DNA of 64,000 bases from Calditrichia bacterium (GTDB lineage: Bacteria > Calditrichota > Calditrichia > Calditrichales > Calditrichaceae). Of the stretch, positions 1-9,327 are shown piece by piece; positions within the stretch are counted from its first letter, which is position 1, and the number at the start of each line of letters is the position of its first letter. The position numbers and the translations under genes were made by a program. Under the pieces are notes generated by a model. The model was not told where the DNA came from, did no database searches, and worked only from the letters and a program-made list of their open reading frames with translations. The DNA lies in the NCBI GenBank assembly GCA_026983775.1, contig JALSTK010000011.1, positions 27,768-91,767 on the forward strand, in the 5' to 3' direction.

Positions 1-2767
1 CTTCACGGAGCATGACCACCGCCTCACCGATAGCGGAATGTTCGCTCAGAGCCGTTTCGATTTCACCCAATTCGATGCGGAAGCCACGGAGCTTAACCTG
101 GGTGTCGGCCCGGCCTAAGAATTCTATATTCCCATCCGGTAAATAGCGGGCCAGATCCCCGGTACGGTACATACGCTCTCCGGCTATATTGCTAAACGGA
201 TTCGGTATAAACCGTTCGGCAGTAAGATCGGTCCGATTCAGGTAGCCGCGGGCCAGACTCTGTCCCCCCACAAATAGCTCACCGCGCACTCCCGGTGGTA
301 CGGGTTGCAAAAATTCATCCAGAATATAAAGGGTGATATTGCTGAATGGCTTTCCGATAGGAACCAGACGATCCGACGGCATATTCAACTCGGCACTTTC
401 GAACCAGCAGCTGTCGATCGTTGCTTCGGTCAGGCCGAAGGAATTAATCAGCCTTGTATCGCTTCCTGTTAAATTTTTAAATGCTTTGTATTCACCGACA
501 TACCAAATATCGGAACCGGCGATCAGATTCCGAAAGAAGTCCAGCGTCTTCCCGTTTTCTTCGATATATTGAGTTAAATTGCGCAAAACGGCAGGTACGA
601 ATTCAGCGATGTTTACTTCTTCCCGAACCATGTAATGATAAAGCTGTTCCGCTTCTAAAAGCATATCGCGGGGAACCATGACCAATTTACCGCCGGAACA
701 CAGAGCGCGGGTCCAGTCGCCGGCAAACACATCGAAAGAGAAGGATGCCATCTGTAAATGATTGCGGGCACGGCTGCGTAATTCGTAAGATTCTTCCCAG
801 GCCAGATAAATATTGACCAGACCGCCGTGGCGAACCATGGTTCCCTTGGACTTTCCGGTGGATCCTGACGTATAAATCAGATAACACAGATTTTCGGGAC
901 TCACGCTTGAGGTGACATGGCTATCATCCTGAGCGGCAATTTTTGGCCAATCCCGGTCGAGCAGGATAACTTCACCGGAAAAAGTACTCCGATCAAAAGG
1001 GAGGTCCTGTTGAGTGATGAGTATAGACACATGCGCATCATCCAGCATGTAATGCAATCGTTCTTCAGGGTAACCCGGGTCCAGCGGTAGATAAGCTCCC
1101 CCGGCTTTAAGGACACCAAGAACGGCAACGAGCAAATCGGTGGATTTCTCGGCCATAATACCTACCGCTACTTCCGGGCCGACCTGACGTAGCTGCAGAT
1201 AACGGGCCAGTTGGTTGGCCCTCTTGTTCAGTGTGTCATAAGTGAGTGTATTATCCAGAAAGACTACAGCCGTAGCCCGGGGCGTTTCTTTCACCTGCTT
1301 TTCAAACAAATGATGTATGCACAGGGTATGATCCCGTTCCCGGTACGTGTCATTCCAGCCCAGAAGAATCTGCCGTTCTTCTTCCGCGGAGAGGAGGGGA
1401 ATTTCTGCTACCGGTAGATCGGGATCGGAAACAATATTTTCAAGAATATTTTGAAAATGTTGCAGCATGCGGTCGACGGTAGATTTATTGAACAGGTCGG
1501 TGTTGAATTCAGCGGAGACGCTAATGCCCTGATTCCCTTCGGCCAGGGCCAGGGTCAGGTCAAAGGTGGCCGTTCCCATTTCCACCGGAATCATTTGCAT
1601 GGTAAGATCGCTGTTGATTTTTTGTATATTTACCGGTGCATTTTGCAGGATGAACATAACCTGAAAAAGCGGAGGGTAGCTCATATCCCGCTCCGGTTGC
1701 AGTTGGTCTACCAGGAATTCAAACGGTATATCCTGATTTGCATAGGCATTGAGAGTGATATCCCGTTCCCGTTTTAATAATTGCCGGAATGTAGGATTAT
1801 CGTCAAAACGGGTACGTAAGACCAGCGTATTTATAAACAGACCGATCAGGCTCTCAATCTCTTTGCGGGTACGGTTGGCAATAGGGGCTCCGACCGAGAC
1901 ATCAAATTGTCCGGCATAGCGTCCCAGGAGTACTTTGAAGGCGGCCAGGAGCGTCATGAAAATCGTTCCGCCTTGCTGATGACTCAGCTGCTGTAAACGG
2001 CCGGCTAAGCGTTTCGGCAGGATGAGGGAAGTGGTGGCGCCGGCATTGGTTTGTACCAGGGGACGGGGCCGGTCGTAGGGTAACTCCAAAACCGGCGGAT
2101 TGGAACCGATCTGTTTTTTCCAGAATTCGAGTTGTTTTTGCAGGGTTTCCCCCCGCAAATATTCCGTTTGCCACTCGGCGAAATCGCCATATTGAATCGG
2201 TAGTTCCGGTAAAGGGGAGGGCTTTCCTTCGAGGAAAGCACCATACAGGGTAGTGATTTCACTGATGAGAATACCCATGGACCAGCCGTCGGAAATAATA
2301 TGATGCATGGTAAGGAGCACAACATGGTCGTTGGCTGCTGCTTTGAGAATGGAAATACGGGTCAGGGGCCCTTTGGCCAGATCAAACGGCTTTCTGGCTT
2401 CTTCGGTAGCCAGGCGGGTAATTTCTTTTTCCTTCTTTGCATCATCCAGCTTCGTTAAATCGATCAGAGGAATTTCCAGTTTCCATTTTGGAAAAACAAC
2501 CTGAACCGGTTCTCCATCCTGGGCTTCGAAGACCGTGCGTAAAATTTCATGACGATCCACAATTGTTTGAACCGCTTTTCGGAAAACTTCCACATTAAAA
2601 TTTCCTTTCAGGCGGAAGGCGGAAGGAATATTATACCATGGACTACCCGGCTCAAACTGGTCTAAAAACCAGAACCGTTTCTGACCGAATGATGCGGGAA
2701 AGAGATATACTTCTTCTGAGATATCCGTTTGATCTATTTCAATATCGTTTATAACCGGGTCCTTCAT
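1..2767 (-). CDS. Non-ribosomal peptide synthetase, C-A module, partial (3' end outside window)
   Basis: The ATG is at 2767-2765, 42 bases after the stop of the preceding synthetase, with AAGGAA upstream. The frame is open to base 1, about 922 codons. I checked it at several points: HHIISDGWS near 2300, the A2 region near 1090, the A3 TSGSTG near 860 and the A8 RGFRIELGEIE near 60. Domains are an N-terminal LCL-type condensation domain (about residues 18-450) and an adenylation domain (from about 475). A5 reads FGLTEATID instead of the usual YGPTE. The hand-read specificity code is DVGELASIDK, 8/10 identical to the ornithine code DVGEIGSIDK I know from gramicidin S synthetase, so a basic residue (Orn, Lys or Arg) is my inference. 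The acidic N-terminus (DPVINDIEIDQTDISEE) faces a basic tail on the upstream protein. The carrier domain and anything after it lie outside. Confidence 0.95.
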   Translation of the reverse strand, partial: MKDPVINDIEIDQTDISEEVYLFPASFGQKRFWFLDQFEPGSPWYNIPSAFRLKGNFNVEVFRKAVQTIVDRHEILRTVFEAQDGEPVQVVFPKWKLEIPLIDLTKLDDAKKEKEITRLATEEARKPFDLAKGPLTRISILKAAANDHVVLLTMHHIISDGWSMGILISEITTLYGAFLEGKPSPLPELPIQYGDFAEWQTEYLRGETLQKQLEFWKKQIGSNPPVLELPYDRPRPLVQTNAGATTSLILPKRLAGRLQQLSHQQGGTIFMTLLAAFKVLLGRYAGQFDVSVGAPIANRTRKEIESLIGLFINTLVLRTRFDDNPTFRQLLKRERDITLNAYANQDIPFEFLVDQLQPERDMSYPPLFQVMFILQNAPVNIQKINSDLTMQMIPVEMGTATFDLTLALAEGNQGISVSAEFNTDLFNKSTVDRMLQHFQNILENIVSDPDLPVAEIPLLSAEEERQILLGWNDTYRERDHTLCIHHLFEKQVKETPRATAVVFLDNTLTYDTLNKRANQLARYLQLRQVGPEVAVGIMAEKSTDLLVAVLGVLKAGGAYLPLDPGYPEERLHYMLDDAHVSILITQQDLPFDRSTFSGEVILLDRDWPKIAAQDDSHVTSSVSPENLCYLIYTSGSTGKSKGTMVRHGGLVNIYLAWEESYELRSRARNHLQMASFSFDVFAGDWTRALCSGGKLVMVPRDMLLEAEQLYHYMVREEVNIAEFVPAVLRNLTQYIEENGKTLDFFRNLIAGSDIWYVGEYKAFKNLTGSDTRLINSFGLTEATIDSCWFESAELNMPSDRLVPIGKPFSNITLYILDEFLQPVPPGVRGELFVGGQSLARGYLNRTDLTAERFIPNPFSNIAGERMYRTGDLARYLPDGNIEFLGRADTQVKLRGFRIELGEIETALSEHSAIGEAVVMLRE

Positions 2768-2809
2768 GAAAATTTCCTTCGTAAACAAAGCGTGGGACTG
2801 AAAAAAGTA

Positions 2810-5800
2810 TTACAACTCCGATCTCCGTCGGCGACGGCTCGAGCGGTCTACCCGTTTAATCTCCGTTGCAGCCGATTCTTTTGAAGCCGGTGAACCGGAG
2901 GGAATAGCAAGGATGGATTCGGCAATTCCGGCTACCGTTGGTTTCTCAAAAAGCGTCTTTAACGGCAATTCTATATTAAATGCTTCCTTAACACGGGACA
3001 TGAATTGGGTTGCCAGCAGGGAATGGCCCCCCAGTTCAAAGAAATTATCATTCACTCCTACTTTTTCTACGGCAAGTAATTCCTTGACAATAGCAACCAA
3101 AGTCTCTTCGGTTGCATTACGGGGGGCGATGAATTCCACCTGGAGTCCATCGCGGGAAAATTCCGGTGCAGGCAAAGCATTACGATCGATTTTTCCGTTC
3201 GGGGTGAGGGGAAACTCGTCCAGAACCATGATGACGGAAGGCGTCATGTAATCCGGCAACTGTCGACGAATAAAAGTTTTAACCTCAGCCACATCCACGG
3301 TGACGTTCTGGTCTACAGTTATGTAAGCCACAATGCGTTTATTCTTTTTCCGGTCTTCGTGGACAAGTACCCGTTGGTCCAGTATTCCGGGATATTTGCT
3401 CAGTACCGATTCGATCTCACCTAATTCGACCCGGAAGCCCCGGATTTTGATCTGCTGATCAATTCGGCCTAAAAATTCGATATTGCCGTCCGGCAGCCAG
3501 CGTACCAGATCTCCGGTTCGATAGAGACGCTGTCCTTTCTCTTTGGCGAAGGGGTTGGGAATAAATTTTACAGCCGTTAATTCCGGTTGCTGATGGTAGC
3601 CGCGGGCCAATCCGACACCGGACACACAAAGCTCTCCCGGAACGCCAATCGGTGTAGCTTTCATATATTGATCTAAAACATATAGTTTAAAATTCGGATT
3701 AGGTTTACCAATGGGAGGGCCTGCCGGATACGAGCCTTTACATTCATGTATAGAAGCACAAACCGTAGTTTCCGTGGGGCCGTAAGCATTGAAAAACCGT
3801 CGACCTTCGGACCATTCGGCTACCAGTTCACCGGAGACCGCTTCGCCTGCGGTGATGATTGTTTTCAGCGCGGGAAGGTCTTCTCCGGGGAGTACGGCCA
3901 GCACGGATGGCGGCAGAGTGACCGTAGTAATTTTCAATTCGGAAATAAATTTTACCAATTCCTGACCCGAAGCAATGGTTTCTGCAGAACTTAAAACGAG
4001 AGTGGAGCCGGAAAGCATGGCCATCAGGAACTCCCAGGTGGCAGCATCGAAACTGAGGGAAGCAAATTGCAAAATTCTGCTGCCGGGTCCTACTTTAAAA
4101 GCATTCTGTTGTAAAGCAGCGAGATTGCAGGCCCCACGGTGGTGCAATAAAGTTCCTTTGGGTTTTCCTGTAGAGCCGGATGTGTAGATAATATAAGCCA
4201 GATTTTCGGGTTGCAGGTTAATGTCCGGATTTGTTGCTACAAAATTGGAAATTTCGGGCCAGAGCTCATCCAATACTAAAATTCGTATATCGGTTTTGCT
4301 GAAGATCGGTTCCAAGGTTTTTTCCGAAAGCAAGAGAGACAGACCCGAATCCCGGATCATATATTCGATGCGCTGCTTGGGATAGGTGGGATCAATTGGT
4401 ACATAGGCGGCTCCCGCTTTTAAAACCGCCATCATACTGATGGCCATATTCAGGGAGCGGTTCATGCTAATCCCAACCGCATCTTCCGCTTTGACGCCGT
4501 TCTTCACTAAATAATGAGCCAGTTGATTTGCTTTTGCATTCATCTCCCGGTAAGAAAGGGATTGTGTCTCCCCTTCGGCTTCGGCCTGAAAAATAAGAGC
4601 GATTTCATCGCCATGCTTTTGGGCAATTTGCTCGAACCAGCGGTGTACACAACGATCCGAGGGAAACGGGCTTTCCGTGCGATTCCATTCATCGAACAGT
4701 TTTTGTTTATCCGCCTCATCGAGTAGTTCGATTTCGGCAATAGTGCGCTCCTGATCCTCACAAACTTGTTGCAATATCATTTTAAAATGACGGATCATGC
4801 GAAGAATGGTCGAGCGGTCATAAATATCCGTATTATATTCGAACGAACCGACCAGACTCGTGCCGCTTTCATTCATAGTCAATGTCAGGTCATATTTTGC
4901 GGTGTTATTGGCCCCTGTAACCGGCCGCATGGTAAGATCGGGGAGTTGTATACCGGCGGACAGAGGTGCATTTTGCCAGGCAAAAGCTACCTGGAACAGG
5001 GGCGAATGACTCATATCCCGTTCAGGTTGCAACTCTTCCACAAGTTTTTCAAAGGGCATATCCTGGTGGGCATAGGCTCCAAGCGCCGTTTCCCTGACTT
5101 GCGACAGCAGCTCTGTGAACTCGGGGTTGCCGGAAAAATCAGCTTTTAAAACAAGTGTATTAACGAAAAAACCGATCAGTTTTTCCAGTTTGGAGTTGGT
5201 ACGGTTGGCAATGGGCGATCCGACCAAAATCGTTTCCTGTCCACTGTAGCGATGCAGCAGAGTTTGGAAAGCAGCCAACAAGATCATGAACAGGGTAACG
5301 CCCTGCTCTTTGCTTATCCGTTGTAAAGCCCGAGAAAAGTACTCATCCAATTGAAAATTTTCCGTTGTTCCATTAAAGGTTTGTACGGGAGGCCGGGGAC
5401 GATCCGTGGGCAAAGCAAGCATAGAAGGTGCACCGGCTAATTGTTTTTTCCAGTAATCGATATGCTTTTGTAGCACTTCACCTTGCAACCAATGTTGCTG
5501 CCAATATGCGAAATCGGCGTATTGTATATCCAGTTCATCCGCTTGCAGACTCTTTCCCTCGGCCAAGGCCCGGTAAAAGAGAGCGATCTCATTAATCATG
5601 ACTCCGATAGACCAGCCGTCTGAAATGATATGGTGCATATTAAAAAGGATCACGTGCTCTTTATCGGTCATTTTGATCAATCTGGCCCGAAACAAGGGGC
5701 CTTTGGCCAGGTTAAACGGCAGCAAGGCGTCTTTTTTAACCTGGCGCATCAGTTCATGCTCCCGATCTTCTTCAGCGAGCGGAGAAAAGTCGATTTGCTC

Positions 5801-8800
5801 CAAATGGAAATCGAGTTGTTCGTGAATGACCTGAACCGGTTTGCCGCCCCGGTCATCAAAGGTTGTCCGCAAGGTTTCATGACGCTTGATGAGTTGCCGA
5901 ATACTCTTTTCAAACAAGGATACATCCAATTGACCCAATAGACGCAGAGCAGAAGGAATATTGTAGGCAGGACTATTGGGTTCCAGTTGATCCAGGAACC
6001 AAAGACGCTGTTGGGCGAAAGACAGGGGTAGATCCTGATTGCGATTCACTCTTTCCATAGGAGGTGCTTCCAGGCCGGTTCGTCCTTTTTTAAGGCGATC
6101 GATTTCACGGGCGATGTGGGCAATGGTCGGAGTCTCGAATAAAGTTTTCAAATCAATATCCACGGCAAAGGCATCCCGGATGCGTGAAATCACCTGAGTG
6201 GCCATTAAAGAGTGTCCGCCCAGATCAAAGAAGTTACTTTCCACCCCAACCCGATCCAGTTTTAATATATCAGCCCAGATTGTAGATAATAGTTCTTCTT
6301 CCGGGGTGCGCGGAGCCATATAGCCGTCGGAAACTCTGTCGGCCTGATCGGGTGCAGGCAAAGCCTTACGGTTGATCTTTCCATTCGGTAAGAGCGGGAA
6401 AGCGTTCAGCACCACAAATGCGGACGGAATCATATAATCCGGAAGATTCTCTTTAAGTTGAGAACGGACAGCGGTAATATCAATTTGCCGGTCGTCATCG
6501 GCAATCAGATAGGCAACGATAGATTTTTCACCGGCCTGTTCTCCTCGAACCAGTACCACTACATCTTTTATGGAATCCAATTGGGCGATCTCTGCCTCAA
6601 TTTCGCCCAGCTCGATACGAAAGCCTCTGATCTTGACCTGGAAATCCACCCGGCCGAGGAATTCGATCCGTCCGTCCGGCAGCCAGCGGGCCAGGTCGCC
6701 GGTCTTGTACATCCGGGCATCCGGTTGCCCGCTGAATGGATCCGGAATGAATTTCTCTGCGGTCAAATCGGTACGATTCAGATAACCGCGAGCAACTCCC
6801 GGCCCTCCGATATGTATCTCTCCCGGTACGCCTACAGGAACCGGATGGATGAATTTATCGAGTATATATATTTTAACATTCCGTATTGGCCTACCGATCG
6901 GAACAGAATGAAGCGATTCCGTTTCATCCCCGACCAAACCCCAGATGGCACCGATGGTTCCTTCGGTCGGACCATAGCCGTTAATGAAGCGAACCCGATT
7001 CTTCCAACGTTCGGCCAAATCCCTGCTGCAGGCATCGCCCACGGAAGCGATCGTTTCAAAAGCGGCTATTTTTTCTTCGGGAAGAAGAGAAAGCAGGGAG
7101 GGGGGCAGGGTAGCTGCGCTTACCCTTTTTTCGTTCAGAAAGCTGACTAATTTCTCCGTAGAGAGTAAGGTTTCTTTGGATACCATTTGCAGTGTGGCGC
7201 CGTTAAGCAGGGCGGAAAAAATTTCTCCCGTGGCGGCATCGAAGCTGAAAGAGGCTAATTGTAAAAATGATTTTCCGGGTTTCAGAAGAAAATCCTTACC
7301 CATATTAAAGAACAGATTGGCGGCTCCTAAATGATTCAGCAGAACACCCTTGGGGCGTCCGGTAGACCCTGAGGTATAAATGACATAGGCCAGATTTTCG
7401 GGAACGGTGTGATGGACAGGAACACCGGCAGCTTGTCCGGCGAGCTCTGATTGTAATTCATCGAGTACGATCTGTTCTAACGCTGTCTGTTTGAATAGAC
7501 GAGTCAATTTTTTCTGAGTAATTAGCAAACGGATCGCTGAATCGGATACCATATAATCGATCCGTTCCTGTGGGTAGTCCGGATCAATTGGAAGATAGGC
7601 GGCGCCGGCTTTTAATACGGCCAGAGAGGCGACTACGGTCTCTATGGATCGTTCCAGGCAAATGCCGACCAGCATTTCCCGCTCCACCCCCCGGTGACGT
7701 AGAAAATTAGCCAATCGGTTGGCCGCTTTGTCCAGATCACCATAAGTAAGCGACCTGTCTTTAAAAGACACGGCAATAGCCTGGGGATGTTTATCTGCCT
7801 GATCTTTAAAAAGTTCGTGTATGGTTTTCTTTGGGAAATCGGATTGATTACTGTTCCAATCGAAAAGGATGATTTTTTCTTCCTCTTCCGTTAGTAATGA
7901 AACGGCCGAGAGGGGATATTCCGACCGGGTTGTGAACTGGATGAGAATTTGACGCAGATGCTGCTGCATTTTTCGGATCGTCGTTTCACTGAATTTGTCG
8001 GTTTCATAGGCAATATCGATTGCGAAGGGAGTACCCGGAGATCCTACGATTGTCAGCGGGTAATTGGTACGTTCAAAGGAGCGCACATCCGTTAATTGAA
8101 GTACACTTTCTTTTTGCTCAAGCTGCTTACCGGCCGGATAATTTTCAAAAACCAGTATGCTTTCGAAAAGCGGCCGGGAGTTGGGCACGTCGCTCCATTT
8201 ATGTATTTCCACTAACGGTGTATATTCATATTGTCTGGTCTCTGCCTGAGCGAGTTGAAATTCTTTTAGCCATTCAAGAGTCATCCTATTCTCATCGAAA
8301 ACAGCCCGTACCGGAAGGGTATTAATGAAGAGGCCCAAAATCTCTTCCACCCCGGGAAGGTCCGGGGGTCTGCCGGAAACGGTAGCTCCGAATACAACGT
8401 CATCCTCTCCGCTGTAACGATGTAAAAGCATGGCCCAGGCAGCTTGAAGCAGCGTATTAAGAGTAATTTGATTTTCTTTTGAAAAGCGGTTTAAAATCTG
8501 CGAATCCTCTTCGGAAAAGAAAAAACGGATTTTGTTATAGCCGTTCTCCCGTTTATTCGGCTGTCGGGATACAGGCAAAGGGGTTGGGGCCATAAAACCC
8601 GATAGACGATCGCTCCAGAATTTCCTGGCCTGATCCATATCCTGGGCTAGTAACCAGGCTATGTAACTCTTATAAGGTTGGGGCTGGGGTAAAAAGATTT
8701 CCTTTCCTTGTGAAAAGGCCGAATAAAAAAGCATAACTTCCTTTAAAATGATCGGCAGTCCCCAGCCGTCTATAAGCAAATGATGATGATTCCAGATCAG

Positions 8801-9208
8801 ACGAAATGTATCTTCAGCCGTTTGAACCAGGACGACGCGCATCAGAGGAGCCACCGTGAGTTCCAGCCCGCGTTGCCGTTCCTTTAGAAGTAGTTTTTCA
8901 AACTCTTTATTTTGTTGATCCCTGGGATAGTTGCGCCAATCGATTCGTTCGAAAGGGATTTCGGCTTCCTGATGCACAACCTGTAACGGTTCATCCAGGT
9001 CTTCCCAGACAAACGCACTTCTGAGAATGTCATGACGATCAACAATGGCCTGCCAGGCTTTTTTGAAAGCCGGGATATCTAAATCTCCGATCAGTTTACA
9101 ACTTAGTTGTTCGGTGTATGCCGTGGTTTCGGAATCATAAATTGTATGGAATAACATACCCTGCTGCATGGGGGAAAGTGGATAGATGTCCTTTATATTC
9201 TCTGTCAT
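2810..9208 (-). CDS. Non-ribosomal peptide synthetase, C(D-acceptor type)-A-PCP-C-A-PCP
   Basis: 2132 residues, two elongation modules. The first C domain opens with YPLSPMQQGMLFH and carries NHHHLLIDGWG; this is the style I know from C domains following an epimerase (for example TycB), and the upstream synthetase (20294-11346) does end in E. A1 (about 470-960) has code DAGTAVGIGK, which I cannot assign. PCP1 (GGHSLMATQ, near 995) is followed by an LCL-type C domain (from about 1060; MHHIISDGWS). A2 (about 1520-2020) has code DAWTIAAVCK, one position from the GrsA Phe code, so L-Phe is likely. PCP2 is GGHSLLATQ near 2055. There is no E or TE. The tail SSRRRRRSEL is strongly basic and probably docks to the acidic N-terminus of the next protein. 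It is the paralogue of 26717-20295. The secreted-protein gene and a palindrome separate it from the upstream synthetase. Confidence 0.97.
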   Translation of the reverse strand: MTENIKDIYPLSPMQQGMLFHTIYDSETTAYTEQLSCKLIGDLDIPAFKKAWQAIVDRHDILRSAFVWEDLDEPLQVVHQEAEIPFERIDWRNYPRDQQNKEFEKLLLKERQRGLELTVAPLMRVVLVQTAEDTFRLIWNHHHLLIDGWGLPIILKEVMLFYSAFSQGKEIFLPQPQPYKSYIAWLLAQDMDQARKFWSDRLSGFMAPTPLPVSRQPNKRENGYNKIRFFFSEEDSQILNRFSKENQITLNTLLQAAWAMLLHRYSGEDDVVFGATVSGRPPDLPGVEEILGLFINTLPVRAVFDENRMTLEWLKEFQLAQAETRQYEYTPLVEIHKWSDVPNSRPLFESILVFENYPAGKQLEQKESVLQLTDVRSFERTNYPLTIVGSPGTPFAIDIAYETDKFSETTIRKMQQHLRQILIQFTTRSEYPLSAVSLLTEEEEKIILFDWNSNQSDFPKKTIHELFKDQADKHPQAIAVSFKDRSLTYGDLDKAANRLANFLRHRGVEREMLVGICLERSIETVVASLAVLKAGAAYLPIDPDYPQERIDYMVSDSAIRLLITQKKLTRLFKQTALEQIVLDELQSELAGQAAGVPVHHTVPENLAYVIYTSGSTGRPKGVLLNHLGAANLFFNMGKDFLLKPGKSFLQLASFSFDAATGEIFSALLNGATLQMVSKETLLSTEKLVSFLNEKRVSAATLPPSLLSLLPEEKIAAFETIASVGDACSRDLAERWKNRVRFINGYGPTEGTIGAIWGLVGDETESLHSVPIGRPIRNVKIYILDKFIHPVPVGVPGEIHIGGPGVARGYLNRTDLTAEKFIPDPFSGQPDARMYKTGDLARWLPDGRIEFLGRVDFQVKIRGFRIELGEIEAEIAQLDSIKDVVVLVRGEQAGEKSIVAYLIADDDRQIDITAVRSQLKENLPDYMIPSAFVVLNAFPLLPNGKINRKALPAPDQADRVSDGYMAPRTPEEELLSTIWADILKLDRVGVESNFFDLGGHSLMATQVISRIRDAFAVDIDLKTLFETPTIAHIAREIDRLKKGRTGLEAPPMERVNRNQDLPLSFAQQRLWFLDQLEPNSPAYNIPSALRLLGQLDVSLFEKSIRQLIKRHETLRTTFDDRGGKPVQVIHEQLDFHLEQIDFSPLAEEDREHELMRQVKKDALLPFNLAKGPLFRARLIKMTDKEHVILFNMHHIISDGWSIGVMINEIALFYRALAEGKSLQADELDIQYADFAYWQQHWLQGEVLQKHIDYWKKQLAGAPSMLALPTDRPRPPVQTFNGTTENFQLDEYFSRALQRISKEQGVTLFMILLAAFQTLLHRYSGQETILVGSPIANRTNSKLEKLIGFFVNTLVLKADFSGNPEFTELLSQVRETALGAYAHQDMPFEKLVEELQPERDMSHSPLFQVAFAWQNAPLSAGIQLPDLTMRPVTGANNTAKYDLTLTMNESGTSLVGSFEYNTDIYDRSTILRMIRHFKMILQQVCEDQERTIAEIELLDEADKQKLFDEWNRTESPFPSDRCVHRWFEQIAQKHGDEIALIFQAEAEGETQSLSYREMNAKANQLAHYLVKNGVKAEDAVGISMNRSLNMAISMMAVLKAGAAYVPIDPTYPKQRIEYMIRDSGLSLLLSEKTLEPIFSKTDIRILVLDELWPEISNFVATNPDINLQPENLAYIIYTSGSTGKPKGTLLHHRGACNLAALQQNAFKVGPGSRILQFASLSFDAATWEFLMAMLSGSTLVLSSAETIASGQELVKFISELKITTVTLPPSVLAVLPGEDLPALKTIITAGEAVSGELVAEWSEGRRFFNAYGPTETTVCASIHECKGSYPAGPPIGKPNPNFKLYVLDQYMKATPIGVPGELCVSGVGLARGYHQQPELTAVKFIPNPFAKEKGQRLYRTGDLVRWLPDGNIEFLGRIDQQIKIRGFRVELGEIESVLSKYPGILDQRVLVHEDRKKNKRIVAYITVDQNVTVDVAEVKTFIRRQLPDYMTPSVIMVLDEFPLTPNGKIDRNALPAPEFSRDGLQVEFIAPRNATEETLVAIVKELLAVEKVGVNDNFFELGGHSLLATQFMSRVKEAFNIELPLKTLFEKPTVAGIAESILAIPSGSPASKESAATEIKRVDRSSRRRRRSEL

Positions 9209-9238
9209 GTGCCTTTTCGCGCCTTTTTATTTACTAAG

Positions 9239-9268
9239 AAACGGGCCAGTCTGCAGACTGACCCGTTT
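9239..9268. terminator. 30-base near-perfect palindrome, probable transcription terminator
   Basis: Arms of 15 bases (9239-9253 and 9254-9268, AAACGGG...CCCGTTT) with a single mismatched pair and no intervening loop bases. It lies 60 bases past the stop of the secreted-protein gene (minus strand) and 31 bases before the ATG of the next synthetase. Read on the minus strand the stem is followed only by TTTCTTAG, so the U-tract is weak. It may terminate or attenuate the upstream gene, or be an operator for the synthetase downstream. Confidence 0.5.
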
Positions 9269-9327
9269 GACAGGTTTGTGTTATTTAATTTCGTTTTAAC
9301 CGAACACTATTAAAAAAGAATCAAAAA

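Noticed and set aside
1..2767. Truncated or frameshifted pseudogene at the left edge
   Set aside because: Codon phase was consistent at five separate conserved motifs from the start codon to base 2; the gene is simply cut by the window.
6458..7150. Plus-strand open frame of 230 codons
   Set aside because: It lies antisense over the first A domain of an intact NRPS. The many plus-strand frames here, including 24819-25448, have no recognisable motifs and are shadows of minus-strand coding.
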